Assembly (NCBI RefSeq): GCF_001187535.1
Contig: NZ_LFIO01000386.1
Coordinates: 62,001 to 126,000 of the forward strand
Direction: 5' to 3'
Origin: Rhizobium ecuadorense
Lineage (GTDB): Bacteria; Pseudomonadota; Alphaproteobacteria; Rhizobiales; Rhizobiaceae
DNA length: 64,000 nucleotides
Shown here piece after piece: positions 33,329 to 41,989 of this stretch. The position numbers and the translations under genes were made by a program. The first letter of the stretch is position 1; each line of letters opens with the position of its first letter. The notes under the pieces were generated by a model that had not been told where the DNA came from, searched no databases, and was given only the letters and a program-made list of their open reading frames with translations.

Positions 33329-34363
33329 CTAAAACGTAAGCTGCACCTTACAGGCGGCGGAGCGGTCGCCGGCAAGGGTGAAAGCGGCGGTGGCTTGTTC
33401 GAGCGGCAGGCTGTGGCTGATGATCGGCCGCACGTCGATCTTGCGGTGGGAGATCAGCGCGACGGCGGTGGCGAATTCCTCGTGGAAACGCTGCGTGCCG
33501 TGGATGTGAAGCTCCTTGCCGACAATGGCGTTGAGGGGGATCGGGATCTCTCCGGTGACGCCGACCTGCACGATCGTGCCGCGCGGCCGGATGGCGGCAA
33601 TGGCGCTGCGGATCGCAGGTGCGGCGGCCGAGCATTCGAAGACGAGATCGAAATAGCCCTTCCCCGCCTCGAATTCGCCAAGCGCTGCGGCATCCCGGGA
33701 AACATTGATCGTGCGGCTGGCGCCCATCGCCCTGGCCCTCTCCAGCGCCGCATCCGCCAGATCGGTCACCACGATCTCGGCCGCACCGTGATAAGCGGCA
33801 ACCGCAACCATCAGGGCGCCGATCGGGCCGGCGCCGGTGATGAGGACACGTTTGCCGGTGGTAACGCCGGCCCGCGATACGGCGTGCAGGCAGACCGACA
33901 ATGGCTCGCTGCAGGCCGCTTCGGCAGCCGTCGTCGCAGGCCCGACTTCGAAGCATTGTTTGGCCGGCACCACCAGCCATTCCCGGAACATGCCCTGTTC
34001 GTGCGGCAGGCGCATTGCGCTGCCCATGAAGCGCATCTCCAGGCAGTGGATCGGCAAGCCCTTTTGACAATATTCGCAATGCCCGCAGGGTTGGCTGGGA
34101 TTGACCGCGACCAGCGCGCCGGCTTTGAAATCGACCCCCTCGCCTGCCCGGCTCACGCTTCCCGCGGCTTCGTGGCCCGGGATGATCGGCTCGCGAACCC
34201 TGACCGGTCCGAAGCCGCCATCCTGATAATAATGCAGATCGGAGCCGCAGATGCCTGCCGCCGCCATTTTGAGCAGCACCTCGCCTGGGCCGGGAGCCGG
34301 AACGGTGTCGGTTTCGACCCTGAGATCGCCCTTCTGGTAAAGCCGTGCCAGACGTGTCTGCAT
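33329..34363 (-). CDS. idnD: Zinc-dependent alcohol dehydrogenase, L-idonate 5-dehydrogenase type
   Basis: A 344-residue medium-chain dehydrogenase. Catalytic zinc residues are in AGICGSDLHY and PGHEAAG; the four structural-zinc cysteines are in PCGHCEYCQKGLPIHC; the NAD fold is VLITGAGPIGALMVAVA. HYYQDGGFG and the overall pattern point to L-idonate/sorbitol-type dehydrogenases. It follows the TRAP large permease gene by ten bases, so a polyol or sugar acid is imported by the TRAP system and oxidised here. The symbol is a best guess. Confidence 0.8.
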   Translation of the reverse strand: MQTRLARLYQKGDLRVETDTVPAPGPGEVLLKMAAAGICGSDLHYYQDGGFGPVRVREPIIPGHEAAGSVSRAGEGVDFKAGALVAVNPSQPCGHCEYCQKGLPIHCLEMRFMGSAMRLPHEQGMFREWLVVPAKQCFEVGPATTAAEAACSEPLSVCLHAVSRAGVTTGKRVLITGAGPIGALMVAVAAYHGAAEIVVTDLADAALERARAMGASRTINVSRDAAALGEFEAGKGYFDLVFECSAAAPAIRSAIAAIRPRGTIVQVGVTGEIPIPLNAIVGKELHIHGTQRFHEEFATAVALISHRKIDVRPIISHSLPLEQATAAFTLAGDRSAACKVQLTF

Positions 34364-34372
34364 TATACCCTC

Positions 34373-35779
34373 CTATCTCAGCAGCCCGAGCTGCTGCGGC
34401 AGCCAGAGCGATACGGCGGGGATGAAGGTGATCAGGATCAGCGCCAGGAAGAGCGGCACCAGCCAGGGCAGGATCGCCATCGTCGTGCGTTCGACCGAGA
34501 GTTTCGCGACCCTCGACAGCACGAAAAGCACCATGCCGAGCGGCGGATGCAACAGGCCGATCATCAGGTTCAGCGTCATGATCAGGCCGAATTGAACCGG
34601 ATCGATACCGAACTTGGCGACGATCGGCAGCAGGATGGGCACGAGGATGGTGATCGCCGCGATCGTATCCAGGAAGCAGCCGACAAAAAGCATCAGCAGG
34701 TTCACCAGGATCAGGAACACCCATTTATTGTCGGTGATCGACAGGATCGCATCCGAAAGCAGCTGCGCCGCCTGGCTGACCGTCAGCAGCCAGGCGAAGA
34801 CCGAGGCGGCGGTGACGATGAAGAGAACCGATGCCGTCGTCTCGATCGTATCGAAGCTGGCCTTGGCGAGTGTCGAAAAGGTCATGGTGCGGTAGCGCAC
34901 CAGGCCGAGGAACAGCGACCAGAGCACGGCGGCGACAGCGGCCTCCGTCGGCGTGAACCAGCCCATCGTCATGCCGCCGATCAGGATGACCGGGGTCATC
35001 AACGCCATCACGGCGGAAAAGCCGAAATACCAGTCGAGCGCCAGAAGGGCGAGAAGGGCGATGCCGGCCGCGGCATTCATCGACATGCCGGCCTGCATCA
35101 TCAGATAGATCGCCACAGGCACCAGCAGGACGACAACGATTTCCATGCCGGCCGACAGCAGTTGCCTGATATCGAAGGGCGCATCGGAGCCCCAGCGCTT
35201 CTTATAGGCGAAGGCGGCGACGGTGATCATCATCAACAGCGTCATGACGACGCCGGGCAGGATGCCGGCCATGAACAGAGCGCCGATCGAAACATTCGCC
35301 ATCATGCCGTAGATCACGAAGGGCAGCGACGGCGGGAAGATCGGGCCGAGCGTGGCAGACGCCGCAGTGACGCCGACGGCGGCCTCGACGGGATAGCCGT
35401 GATCCTTCATCGCCTTGATCTCGATCGTGCCGATGCCGGCCGCATCGGCAAGTGCGGTGCCGGACATGCCGGAGAAGATGACGGAGCCGATGATGTTGAC
35501 CTGCGCCAGTCCGCCCTTCATCCAGCCGACGAGGGCGACCGCGAAGGAATAGATGCGGCCGGTCACACCCGCCGAGTTCATCAGATTGCCTGCCAGGATG
35601 AAGAAGGGAACGGCGAGCAGCGGAAAGCTCTCGACGCCGGCGATCATGCGCTGGGCGACGATGATATCGGGCGCCACACCGTAAAGCACGATATAAAGCA
35701 CGGATGCGACGGCCATCGAGATGGCGACCGGCACGCCGATCAGCATCAGCACCAGAAACGAACCAAGAAGCAGCAGCAT
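34373..35779 (-). CDS. TRAP transporter large permease (DctM type)
   Basis: A 468-residue integral membrane protein with about twelve hydrophobic segments and the DctM pattern, such as MSGTALADAAGIGTIEI, FPPSLPFVIYGM and GWFTPTEAAVAAV. It carries solute and sodium across the inner membrane together with the small permease four bases upstream and the binding protein further upstream. The two coupled permease genes and the dehydrogenase gene form one transcript. Confidence 0.94.
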   Translation of the reverse strand: MLLLLGSFLVLMLIGVPVAISMAVASVLYIVLYGVAPDIIVAQRMIAGVESFPLLAVPFFILAGNLMNSAGVTGRIYSFAVALVGWMKGGLAQVNIIGSVIFSGMSGTALADAAGIGTIEIKAMKDHGYPVEAAVGVTAASATLGPIFPPSLPFVIYGMMANVSIGALFMAGILPGVVMTLLMMITVAAFAYKKRWGSDAPFDIRQLLSAGMEIVVVLLVPVAIYLMMQAGMSMNAAAGIALLALLALDWYFGFSAVMALMTPVILIGGMTMGWFTPTEAAVAAVLWSLFLGLVRYRTMTFSTLAKASFDTIETTASVLFIVTAASVFAWLLTVSQAAQLLSDAILSITDNKWVFLILVNLLMLFVGCFLDTIAAITILVPILLPIVAKFGIDPVQFGLIMTLNLMIGLLHPPLGMVLFVLSRVAKLSVERTTMAILPWLVPLFLALILITFIPAVSLWLPQQLGLLR

Positions 35780-35783
35780 CGGA

Positions 35784-36356
35784 TCAACCCTCGACAGTCT
35801 GGAATTCTTCGGGGCGCTCCAGAACGGAGTAGCCGCGGCGCATATTGGCGATGAAGACGATGACCGCGCGGATCAGCATCAGCGCGAAGGCAACGAGCAC
35901 GGAGTAGAAGACGATGTTGCGCGGCAGCTCGACAGTGACCATCTGCTCGTCGGCGACGATATCGACATAGCGCCACATCAGGTGGCAGCCATAGGCGAAG
36001 AAGCCGATGCGGACGATGTCGACGAAAGTGGCGAGCACACGCGCCAGCCCTGCCGGCATATAATGATAGAATACATCCACCTGGATATGCCGCGATGTCC
36101 GCACACACATGGCCGAACCGAGAAAGACGACGCCGATCAGGCAGTTGATCGCGATCTCCTCGGTCCATGCATAGCTGTCGTTCAGCACGTAGCGCGTGAA
36201 AAACTGCAGGAAGACGCAACCAGCCATCAGCCAGAAGACGGTCAGCGTGATCCAGTCCTCGATGGCGTAGTCCGCGACGTTTGCGGTCGGTGCGTGGCCT
36301 TCGAACTCGTGGCCAATTTCCTCGGCCGTGATTGGCGTGTGAATTTCTTGCGACAT
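35784..36356 (-). CDS. TRAP transporter small permease (DctQ type)
   Basis: A 190-residue protein with four transmembrane segments after a 40-residue polar N-terminus; VFLQFFTRYVLNDSYAWTEEIAINCL is the characteristic DctQ stretch. It pairs with DctM. It is separated from the binding-protein gene by 260 bases that hold a large palindromic element (36449-36594). Confidence 0.92.
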   Translation of the reverse strand: MSQEIHTPITAEEIGHEFEGHAPTANVADYAIEDWITLTVFWLMAGCVFLQFFTRYVLNDSYAWTEEIAINCLIGVVFLGSAMCVRTSRHIQVDVFYHYMPAGLARVLATFVDIVRIGFFAYGCHLMWRYVDIVADEQMVTVELPRNIVFYSVLVAFALMLIRAVIVFIANMRRGYSVLERPEEFQTVEG

Positions 36357-36448
36357 GACTCGGCCTTGTTCCTGTTGGGGAAGGAGGGCGCGGCGTGCAG
36401 GCGCGACCTTTGGTTTGTCGATAAGCCTTGTTGCCTACCGGGAGGCGC

Positions 36449-36594
36449 AGCCCCTCATCCGGCTGCCGCCACCTTCTCCCCGCCTGCGGGGCGAAGGGGA
36501 TATGCGGCGACGTCTCCGTCCCTCGCCAACGTCTCGCGGGGCACGTCCCCTCTCCCCGTTTTTACGGGGAGAGGGTTAGGGTGAGGGGCAGCCG
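36449..36594. repeat. Rhizobial intergenic palindromic element (RIME-like)
   Basis: Outer arms CCCCTCATCC (36451) and GGGTGAGGGG (to 36588) enclose two strong inner hairpins, CTTCTCCCCGC/GCGGGGCGAAG and CTCCCCGT/ACGGGGAG (36552-36571). This composition is typical of the RIME-type repeats dispersed in Rhizobium genomes. It splits the TRAP operon between the binding protein and the permeases and could dampen or stabilise the transcript. Confidence 0.75.
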
Positions 36595-36616
36595 CAGGCG
36601 CGAACGGACCAGGCTC

Positions 36617-37591
36617 TTACTGGATCGCCCGGATCGCTTCCCAATCGGCCTTCTCATAGCCGAAATCCTCGAACTTGACCTTTTCCATCACGTTCTTTTC
36701 GAAGTCGGATTTGTCGACCTCGGTGACATTGAGACCCTTTTCCTTGAAGGTCGCAATCAGGCTGGCCTCCTTGCCGGCGATGGTCTTGGTCGTACGCTCC
36801 GCGGCCTCCTGCATGACCTCGCCGAAGATCTTCTTGTCCTCGTCGGACAGGCTCGCCCACCGCGTCTTCGAGATCACCGTGTTGAGATGATCGACGATAT
36901 GGCCGGTGAGGATGATGTTCTTCTGGACCTCGTAGAATTTCTTCGCCTCGATCGTCGTCAGCGGGTTTTCCTGCGCCTCGACCGTGCCGTTCTGCAGAGC
37001 GAGATAGACTTCTGCAAAGGCGATCGGCGTCGTGTTGGCGCCGCAGGCGCGCGGCATGGCGAGATAGGCCGGGACGTCGGGCACGCGGATTTTCAGGCCC
37101 TGCATATCGGCGCATTTGGCAATCGGCTTGTTCGAGGTCGTATGGCGCGTGCCGTAATAGCTGACGGCGGCGATGTGGTTGCCGGTCTTGTCTTCATAGC
37201 CTTTGGCGAGGCGCTTGAAGACATCGCTCCTGGTGTAGGCGATCAGATGCTCGGGACTGCGGAAAATATAGGGAAAGTAAGTGACGCCGATCGGCTTGTA
37301 GTCGCGTGCGGCAAAGCTCGATCCCGAGATGATGATGTCGACCGTGCCGAGCTTCAGGCCCTGGTTGATATCGGCTTCCTTGCCGAGCTGCGAGGCCGGA
37401 TAGACCTCGATCTTGTAGCGCCCGTCGGTGCGCTTGGCGATCTCTTCGGCGGCCCAGACGGAATCCGTGTGGAAGGGCTCCGAGGTTTCATAGACATGCG
37501 CCCATTTCAGTACCGTCTCAGCATGCGCGACAGCCGTCGTCGCCATGATCGCGGCTGCGGTGCAAAGTATCGTTGCCAGTCTGCTCTTCAT
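36617..37591 (-). CDS. TRAP transporter solute-binding protein (DctP type)
   Basis: A 324-residue periplasmic protein with a Sec signal (MKSRLATILCTAAAIMATTA, cut after AHA). Start at 37591 with GGAGGAG upstream. The mature part has LKWAHVYETSEPFH, YPASQLGKEADINQGLKLGT and GLKIRVPDVPAYL with the conserved arginine that binds carboxylates. It is the first transport gene after the GntR gene (23 bases downstream of it) and most likely binds a sugar acid, given the linked idonate-dehydrogenase-type enzyme. Confidence 0.93.
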   Translation of the reverse strand: MKSRLATILCTAAAIMATTAVAHAETVLKWAHVYETSEPFHTDSVWAAEEIAKRTDGRYKIEVYPASQLGKEADINQGLKLGTVDIIISGSSFAARDYKPIGVTYFPYIFRSPEHLIAYTRSDVFKRLAKGYEDKTGNHIAAVSYYGTRHTTSNKPIAKCADMQGLKIRVPDVPAYLAMPRACGANTTPIAFAEVYLALQNGTVEAQENPLTTIEAKKFYEVQKNIILTGHIVDHLNTVISKTRWASLSDEDKKIFGEVMQEAAERTTKTIAGKEASLIATFKEKGLNVTEVDKSDFEKNVMEKVKFEDFGYEKADWEAIRAIQ

Positions 37592-37614
37592 CGCTCTCTC
37601 CTCCCGAGCTCGGG

Positions 37615-38373
37615 TTAAATCTTGTCGGTTCCTTTCGCGGGCCGCTTTTGGCGGCCGCGCTCCTCCTCTCCCGAAAACTCCTCCCCGAAGCTCTCGGAAA
37701 ACCTCTTCTGCGATAGGGTGAGATGGGCGCGCATGGCCGCCTTGGCGCCCGCTCCATCGCCGGCGGCGATCGCGTCGCGAATGGCCCGATGCTCGTCGAC
37801 GGCGCTGCGCCATGTTCCCGGCCCCTCGAAGTGGCTGGCGAGCTTGGCGAAATAAGGCGTCATGCGCATGTCGAACATCTCGCCCGTCACCCGGATCAAT
37901 GTCGCATTGCCGACGATGGCGGCAATGCCGGTGTGGAAGGCGCGATCGGCGGCAAGCACCGTGCTCGCATCGTTGACGCCGCCGCTCATGCGTGTCAGCG
38001 CGTCGTCGAGCAGGGCGACGCCGTCCGGACCGGCGCAGCCTGCGGCTTCCTCGGCAATGGCGCATTCGATGATGGCGCGTGCCTGCAGCAGCTCGAAAGG
38101 CCCTTCCACCGGCTCGCGCTCGCTGCCCGCCGCAGTCGCGGCATGCTGGCGCACCACGTAGATGCCGGATCCCATGCGGATGTTGACGAGGCCTTCGACC
38201 TCCAGGACGATCAGCGCTTCGCGCACCGTCGGGCGTGACACCGACAGCTGCTCCGCCAGGTCGCGCTCGGCCGGCAGCCGCTGGCCGACGGCAAGCTCGC
38301 CGCTTGATATCATCAAACGAATCTGGTCCGCCACCTGCCTGTAGAGGCGGCGTGATTCAACAGGCGAAAACAT
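37615..38373 (-). CDS. GntR family regulator (FadR/FCD subfamily) of the TRAP operon
   Basis: A 252-residue regulator with an N-terminal winged helix (SGELAVGQRLPAERDLAEQL, SRPTVREALIVLEVEG) and an FCD ligand domain (HTGIAAIVGNATL; DEHRAIRDAIAAGD). It is the first gene of the left-going TRAP operon, 23 bases before the binding-protein gene, and a palindrome lies 35 bases upstream of it. A sugar acid such as a uronate or aldonate is the probable effector by analogy with UxuR/ExuR-type regulators. Confidence 0.9.
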   Translation of the reverse strand: MFSPVESRRLYRQVADQIRLMISSGELAVGQRLPAERDLAEQLSVSRPTVREALIVLEVEGLVNIRMGSGIYVVRQHAATAAGSEREPVEGPFELLQARAIIECAIAEEAAGCAGPDGVALLDDALTRMSGGVNDASTVLAADRAFHTGIAAIVGNATLIRVTGEMFDMRMTPYFAKLASHFEGPGTWRSAVDEHRAIRDAIAAGDGAGAKAAMRAHLTLSQKRFSESFGEEFSGEEERGRQKRPAKGTDKI

Positions 38374-38407
38374 TGGGCCTCCCCGCGGCTTCTCTCAAGC
38401 GCGCATC

Positions 38408-38426
38408 TGGTCAACTGGCCTGACCA
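38408..38426. promoter_or_regulatory. Predicted GntR operator of the TRAP operon
   Basis: Arms TGGTCA and TGACCA with a seven-base spacer, 35 bases upstream of the GntR start. The TTGGTCA half-site form is common for FadR-type regulators. Confidence 0.6.
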
Positions 38427-38524
38427 ATTGAGACAGAGGTATCATCGCCGGGGTTGTGCGTCAATCCGCCGCACAAAACTTAAACAGGAGAGCCTGCCCC
38501 TGGTGGGCCAGGTCTGCCCGCAAC

Positions 38525-39301
38525 CTATATGCCGGCATACCATTCATAGCCACGATCTTCCCAGAAGCCGCCGCTGCCGCCATAAAGCCGGCCGAGATCG
38601 GCGACCGCCTCGATGCGGGTCAGATATTTCGCCTGTTTGTAACCGAGCTGTCGCTCCACTCTGAGCCTCAACGGCGCTCCATGCGCCACTTCAAGGTCGC
38701 GTCCGTTCATCGCATAGGCAAGGATCGTCTGCGGATGAAAGGCATCGACCAGATCGATGCTCTCATAATACCAGCCGGTGCCATCCAGCGTCTTTTCGTA
38801 TTCATCGGCGCAATGGAACACGATGTAACGCGCCTCGGGCTTCAGCCCGACCGATTGCAGCAAGGCGCCGAGCGGCAGGCCCGTCCATTTGCCGATCGCG
38901 CTCCAGCCTTCGACGCAGTCGTGCCGGGTGATCTGGGTGCGCGACGGCATCGCCTTCAACTGCGCGAGCGAGAGCTGCGCCGGTTTTTCCACAAGCCCGC
39001 CGATATCGAGCCTCCAGGTCGAGAACTGCCGGCTCATCCAGTCGAGATATTGCGGGTTGTCAGGCATGCTGGTGCCGTTCGAGCGAAAGACCGGCGAGAG
39101 ATCCGCCTCGCTGAATTCACGGGCGAGCGCGTTGTCGCCGAGCAGGAAGCGCTGCGTCTTCATGCTGAAGCTCTCGGCGACCTTCAGGACCGACTTCGTC
39201 CGGTCGCTCTCGACCAATGCGTCGCAGCCGCTCAATCCCAGTGCGGAGGCGGTCAGGGTCGAGCCGATCAGGAAGCGGCGGCGGGTGATCAGGCGGCTCA
39301 T
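38525..39301 (-). CDS. Molybdopterin-dependent oxidoreductase (sulfite-oxidase fold), exported
   Basis: A 258-residue protein with a twin-arginine signal (TRRRFLIGSTL) and a LSGC lipobox-like cysteine. The sulfite-oxidase molybdopterin domain is visible: RHDCVEGWSAIGKWTGLPLG supplies the molybdenum-ligand cysteine, and AHGAPLRLRVERQLGYKQAKYL follows. Its start overlaps the end of the cytochrome b561 gene, so both form one periplasm/membrane redox unit similar to MsrPQ-like systems that reduce oxidised substrates, or an oxidase passing electrons to the quinone pool. The adjacent ECF sigma factor suggests an oxidative or metal stress role. Confidence 0.9.
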   Translation of the reverse strand: MSRLITRRRFLIGSTLTASALGLSGCDALVESDRTKSVLKVAESFSMKTQRFLLGDNALAREFSEADLSPVFRSNGTSMPDNPQYLDWMSRQFSTWRLDIGGLVEKPAQLSLAQLKAMPSRTQITRHDCVEGWSAIGKWTGLPLGALLQSVGLKPEARYIVFHCADEYEKTLDGTGWYYESIDLVDAFHPQTILAYAMNGRDLEVAHGAPLRLRVERQLGYKQAKYLTRIEAVADLGRLYGGSGGFWEDRGYEWYAGI

Positions 39302-40140
39302 TGTTCATCTCCCTGTTCGATCGCGTAATAGCCGGTGATCATCGAGCGCAGATTGTTGAACACACCCGACAGGATCACCATGGCGACATGCACCACGACG
39401 AAGGTGACGAGCGAAAAGGCCGTGAGGAAATGCAGGGTGCGGGCCGATTGCCGTCCGCCGAAAATATCGAGCAGCCAGGGCGCCACGGCATTGAAGCCCG
39501 GCGACATGGTCAGTCCCGTCGCAACCATCAACGGCAACAGCAGAAAAATCACAACGAGATAGGTCAGCTTCTGCAAAGTGTTGTAATGGCGTGCCTCGGC
39601 TCCTTTCGGAAAACGCAGCCGGGCATGATTGACGACCTCGTGGCCGAGATGGGCGAGCGTCAGCTCCTTGCCTTCAGGGGCAAGATCCCGGCGGAAATGC
39701 CGGCTGATCAGCCCATTGAGGAGATAGACGGAGCCGTTGAGAACGAAGAGCCAGGCGAAAAAGAAATGCCAGCGCCGGCCGGTCGACAGATCCTGATAGC
39801 TGGGAACCGTAAGCCAGCTTGGAAAACCTCTTGCTGTCGCCTCGCCGTCGACATTGGAGACACCAAGGAAACCTGTCGTATCGAAGGTGAACGAACCGAC
39901 ATGCGTCAGCCCCTTCACCTGGCTGCCGTCTTCGGCAGCTTCCATGGAGATAAAGGACGGATCGTTGTCAGCGCCGTACTGGCCCCAGTAGAGCGCCGGA
40001 TGAGCATTGAATATCTGCAGGCCGCTGAACAGCAGCACGGTGAGGCAAAGCACGTTCACCCAATGCGATAGCCGGACGGCAAGGCTGTGGCGGTAGACAA
40101 GCATGCGGCCGGTTTTCGTGCCGGCATCGATCATCGCCAT
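39298..40140 (-). CDS. Cytochrome b561-type membrane subunit
   Basis: A 280-residue membrane protein with about four helices and haem-ligand histidines in VYRHSLAVRLSHWVN, RRWHFFFAWLFVLNG, LGHEVVNHARLRF and ARTLHFLTAFSLVTF. It is the electron-carrying partner of the molybdopterin protein whose start overlaps its stop (ATGA). It would shuttle electrons between the quinone pool and the periplasmic molybdoenzyme. Confidence 0.9.
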   Translation of the reverse strand: MAMIDAGTKTGRMLVYRHSLAVRLSHWVNVLCLTVLLFSGLQIFNAHPALYWGQYGADNDPSFISMEAAEDGSQVKGLTHVGSFTFDTTGFLGVSNVDGEATARGFPSWLTVPSYQDLSTGRRWHFFFAWLFVLNGSVYLLNGLISRHFRRDLAPEGKELTLAHLGHEVVNHARLRFPKGAEARHYNTLQKLTYLVVIFLLLPLMVATGLTMSPGFNAVAPWLLDIFGGRQSARTLHFLTAFSLVTFVVVHVAMVILSGVFNNLRSMITGYYAIEQGDEQ

Positions 40141-40228
40141 GATGGTTCTCCGGAGGAATGGACATTTCGAGCAGAGAAGACGCAGCCGCCGCAGATAAAG
40201 TTTCAGCGGCCGCGCCGATCGGAAACGC

Positions 40229-40477
40229 CTACTTCATCGCATCGCAGGCTTTCGTCATATCGGCCTTTTTCATCGCATCCTTTTCCATGCCGGCCTTGTG
40301 CATGCAGTCCTTCTTGGTGCCCGCCATCTTCATGGCATCCTTCGACATCGCGTCGCTGTGCATCGTGTCCTTCTTCATCGTATCGGACTTCATCGCGTCT
40401 TCAGCCGACGCCGCACCGGCGAGCGAAAGGCCGACGATGAAGGCGCAGGCTGCAAGGCTGGAAACAAGTTTGGTCAT
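40229..40477 (-). CDS. Small secreted pentapeptide MXKDX-repeat protein
   Basis: An 82-residue protein with a Sec signal (cut after AASA) and a mature part of repeated five-residue units such as MKKDT, MSKDA, MHKAG and MEKDA, rich in Met, Lys, Asp and His. MXKDX proteins are found beside ECF sigma/NrsF-type systems and may bind metals or scavenge oxidants. It lies 88 bases upstream of the cytochrome gene on the same strand and is preceded by an ECF-type promoter. Confidence 0.85.
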   Translation of the reverse strand: MTKLVSSLAACAFIVGLSLAGAASAEDAMKSDTMKKDTMHSDAMSKDAMKMAGTKKDCMHKAGMEKDAMKKADMTKACDAMK

Positions 40478-40540
40478 GGAACTCTCCTGGAATGGGATTG
40501 TCGTGTCCGCCAGCAGTCTGCCGACGGCTCACATCAACCC

Positions 40541-40568
40541 ATTCGAGGCAACGACGGAATGCGTTACA
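40541..40568 (-). promoter_or_regulatory. Predicted ECF sigma promoter, leftward (MXKDX operon)
   Basis: On the minus strand, GTAACG, a 16-base spacer and CGAAT, ending 64 bases before the MXKDX start. It matches the motif of the rightward promoter of the sigma gene and the GTAAC-N16-CGAA form described for SigF-type ECF factors. Confidence 0.65.
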
Positions 40569-40622
40569 GCCTCACGCGCATGTGATAGGGCTGTGATGCC
40601 GACATTATTTTTGATCTTCCCT

Positions 40623-40648
40623 GTAACCGATTGCCGCTTTCTGCGAAT
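40623..40648 (+). promoter_or_regulatory. Predicted ECF sigma promoter, rightward (sigma/anti-sigma operon)
   Basis: GTAACC, 15-base spacer, CGAAT, ending 15 bases before the ATG at 40664. The short leader means either a near-leaderless start or a start further in. Confidence 0.6.
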
Positions 40649-40663
40649 GAACTTTTCGACAGC

Positions 40664-41212
40664 ATGACAACCGCCCATTCGGAAGAAGCCCTGAGAGCAT
40701 TGATGCTTCTCTCCCTTGACGGGGACGAGGCGGCCTATCGGCGTTTGCTGACGGCTTTGCGCCTGCTGCTTGTCGGCTATTACAGCCGCAGGATGGCTGC
40801 GGCGACGAAAGCGGATATGGAAGACCTGGTCCAGGAGACATTGCTGGCACTGCATTCGCGCCGATCCACCTATGATCGGAAAAGACCGTTCACGGCCTGG
40901 TTTTTCTCGATCGCCCGGTACAAGCTGATCGATCATCATCGCGGCCGCGGCGGGCGCAGGCTGGCCGAGATCGAGCTTGGCGAGGAGATCGAAAGCGACT
41001 TCAGCGAGGATACGCTGACGGCCCGCATGGATGTCGAGCGGTTGCTGAACGGGCTGTCACCGAGACAGCGCGAGCTGATCCGCCAGGTGAAATTGGAAGG
41101 CCAGTCGGTCGCCGACGCCGCAAGCCGCACCGGTCAGTCTGAATCGGCGGTGAAGGTAGGCATCCACCGGGCGCTGAAGGCGCTCGCGGAGAGATTGCGA
41201 GGCGCATCGTGA
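40664..41212 (+). CDS. ECF family RNA polymerase sigma factor (SigF-like)
   Basis: A 182-residue sigma-70 family protein with region 2 (about 20-90: KADMEDLVQETLLALHSRRS, KRPFTAWFFSIARYKLIDHH) and region 4 (about 120-175: LSPRQRELIRQVKLEGQSVADAA). Its stop overlaps the GTG start of the NrsF-type anti-sigma gene, the usual pair. The matching promoters at 40541 and 40623 suggest that it activates itself and the MXKDX/cytochrome/molybdoenzyme operon. No Shine-Dalgarno sequence precedes the ATG. Confidence 0.9.
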   Translation: MTTAHSEEALRALMLLSLDGDEAAYRRLLTALRLLLVGYYSRRMAAATKADMEDLVQETLLALHSRRSTYDRKRPFTAWFFSIARYKLIDHHRGRGGRRLAEIELGEEIESDFSEDTLTARMDVERLLNGLSPRQRELIRQVKLEGQSVADAASRTGQSESAVKVGIHRALKALAERLRGAS

Positions 41213-41853
41213 CAAAGACGGACGATATCATCGAACGCCTGGCAAGCGACCTGGAGCCGGTGCCGCGCAATGCGCTACGGCGCCGCTTCGCCCTCGGCAT
41301 AATGCCGGCGCTCGGGCTCTCGCTGCTGTTGATGCTGGCCATTCTCGGCCCGCGGGTCGATATGCCGGATGTGCTGATGCTGCCGGTCTTCTGGATCAAA
41401 TCGGCCTATAATGCGCTGATTGCCGTAACCGCCTTCCTCGCCGTCTATCGGCTTTCCCGCCCCGACGGATCCGAGGGCCGCTTTTTCGGCCTGCTTGCCT
41501 TAATCTTCGCCGCCATGACGGCGGCCGCAGCCGCCCAGCTGATGATGGCCCCGACCGAAACTTACCCGGTGCTGATCCTCGGCTCCTCGGCCCTTCATTG
41601 CCCGTTGCTGATTCTCGGTTTCGCGATACCCGTCTATGCCGGCGCCGTCTGGGCGTTGCGCCAGGCGGCACCCTCGGATCTGCGGCTGACGGGCTTCGTC
41701 GCCGGCATTGCCGCAGGCGCAGCCGGCGCCTGGGTCTATTCGTGGTTCTGCACCGAGAACGGCATGCCCTTCGTGCTGATCTGGTATTCGCTGGGCATCC
41801 TGCTCACCGGCGCGCTCGGCGCCGCCACCGGCCCTCGCCTGCTGCGCTGGTAG
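41209..41853 (+). CDS. nrsF: NrsF-type (DUF1109) membrane anti-sigma factor
   Basis: A 214-residue protein with a short cytoplasmic N-terminus (DDIIERLASDLEPVPRNAL) and six hydrophobic segments, as in NrsF/DUF1109. The GTG start overlaps the sigma gene stop by four bases. The periplasmic or membrane Cys residues (HCPLLILG, WFCTENG) match the two cysteines known to be needed for sensing by Caulobacter NrsF, which binds SigF and releases it under chromate or cadmium stress. Function here by family and context. Confidence 0.88.
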   Translation: MTKTDDIIERLASDLEPVPRNALRRRFALGIMPALGLSLLLMLAILGPRVDMPDVLMLPVFWIKSAYNALIAVTAFLAVYRLSRPDGSEGRFFGLLALIFAAMTAAAAAQLMMAPTETYPVLILGSSALHCPLLILGFAIPVYAGAVWALRQAAPSDLRLTGFVAGIAAGAAGAWVYSWFCTENGMPFVLIWYSLGILLTGALGAATGPRLLRW

Positions 41854-41989
41854 ATCCTTCTCCGGCGCATCGACGTCGGGTGGGCTGCAAAGACAGCCGG
41901 TTGTCGCGGAGATCAAGAGCAACTCGATGCTGACTGCATCGACCTCACGACAAATGATGCCGGTTTTCTGACCGGACGTCAGTCGCGCT

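Noticed and set aside
33287..35854. An 855-codon open frame on the plus strand opposite the dehydrogenase and TRAP permease genes
   Set aside because: Composition is extreme (Arg, Asp, His, Gln rich) and no motif is seen; the minus strand has clear dehydrogenase and DctM proteins.
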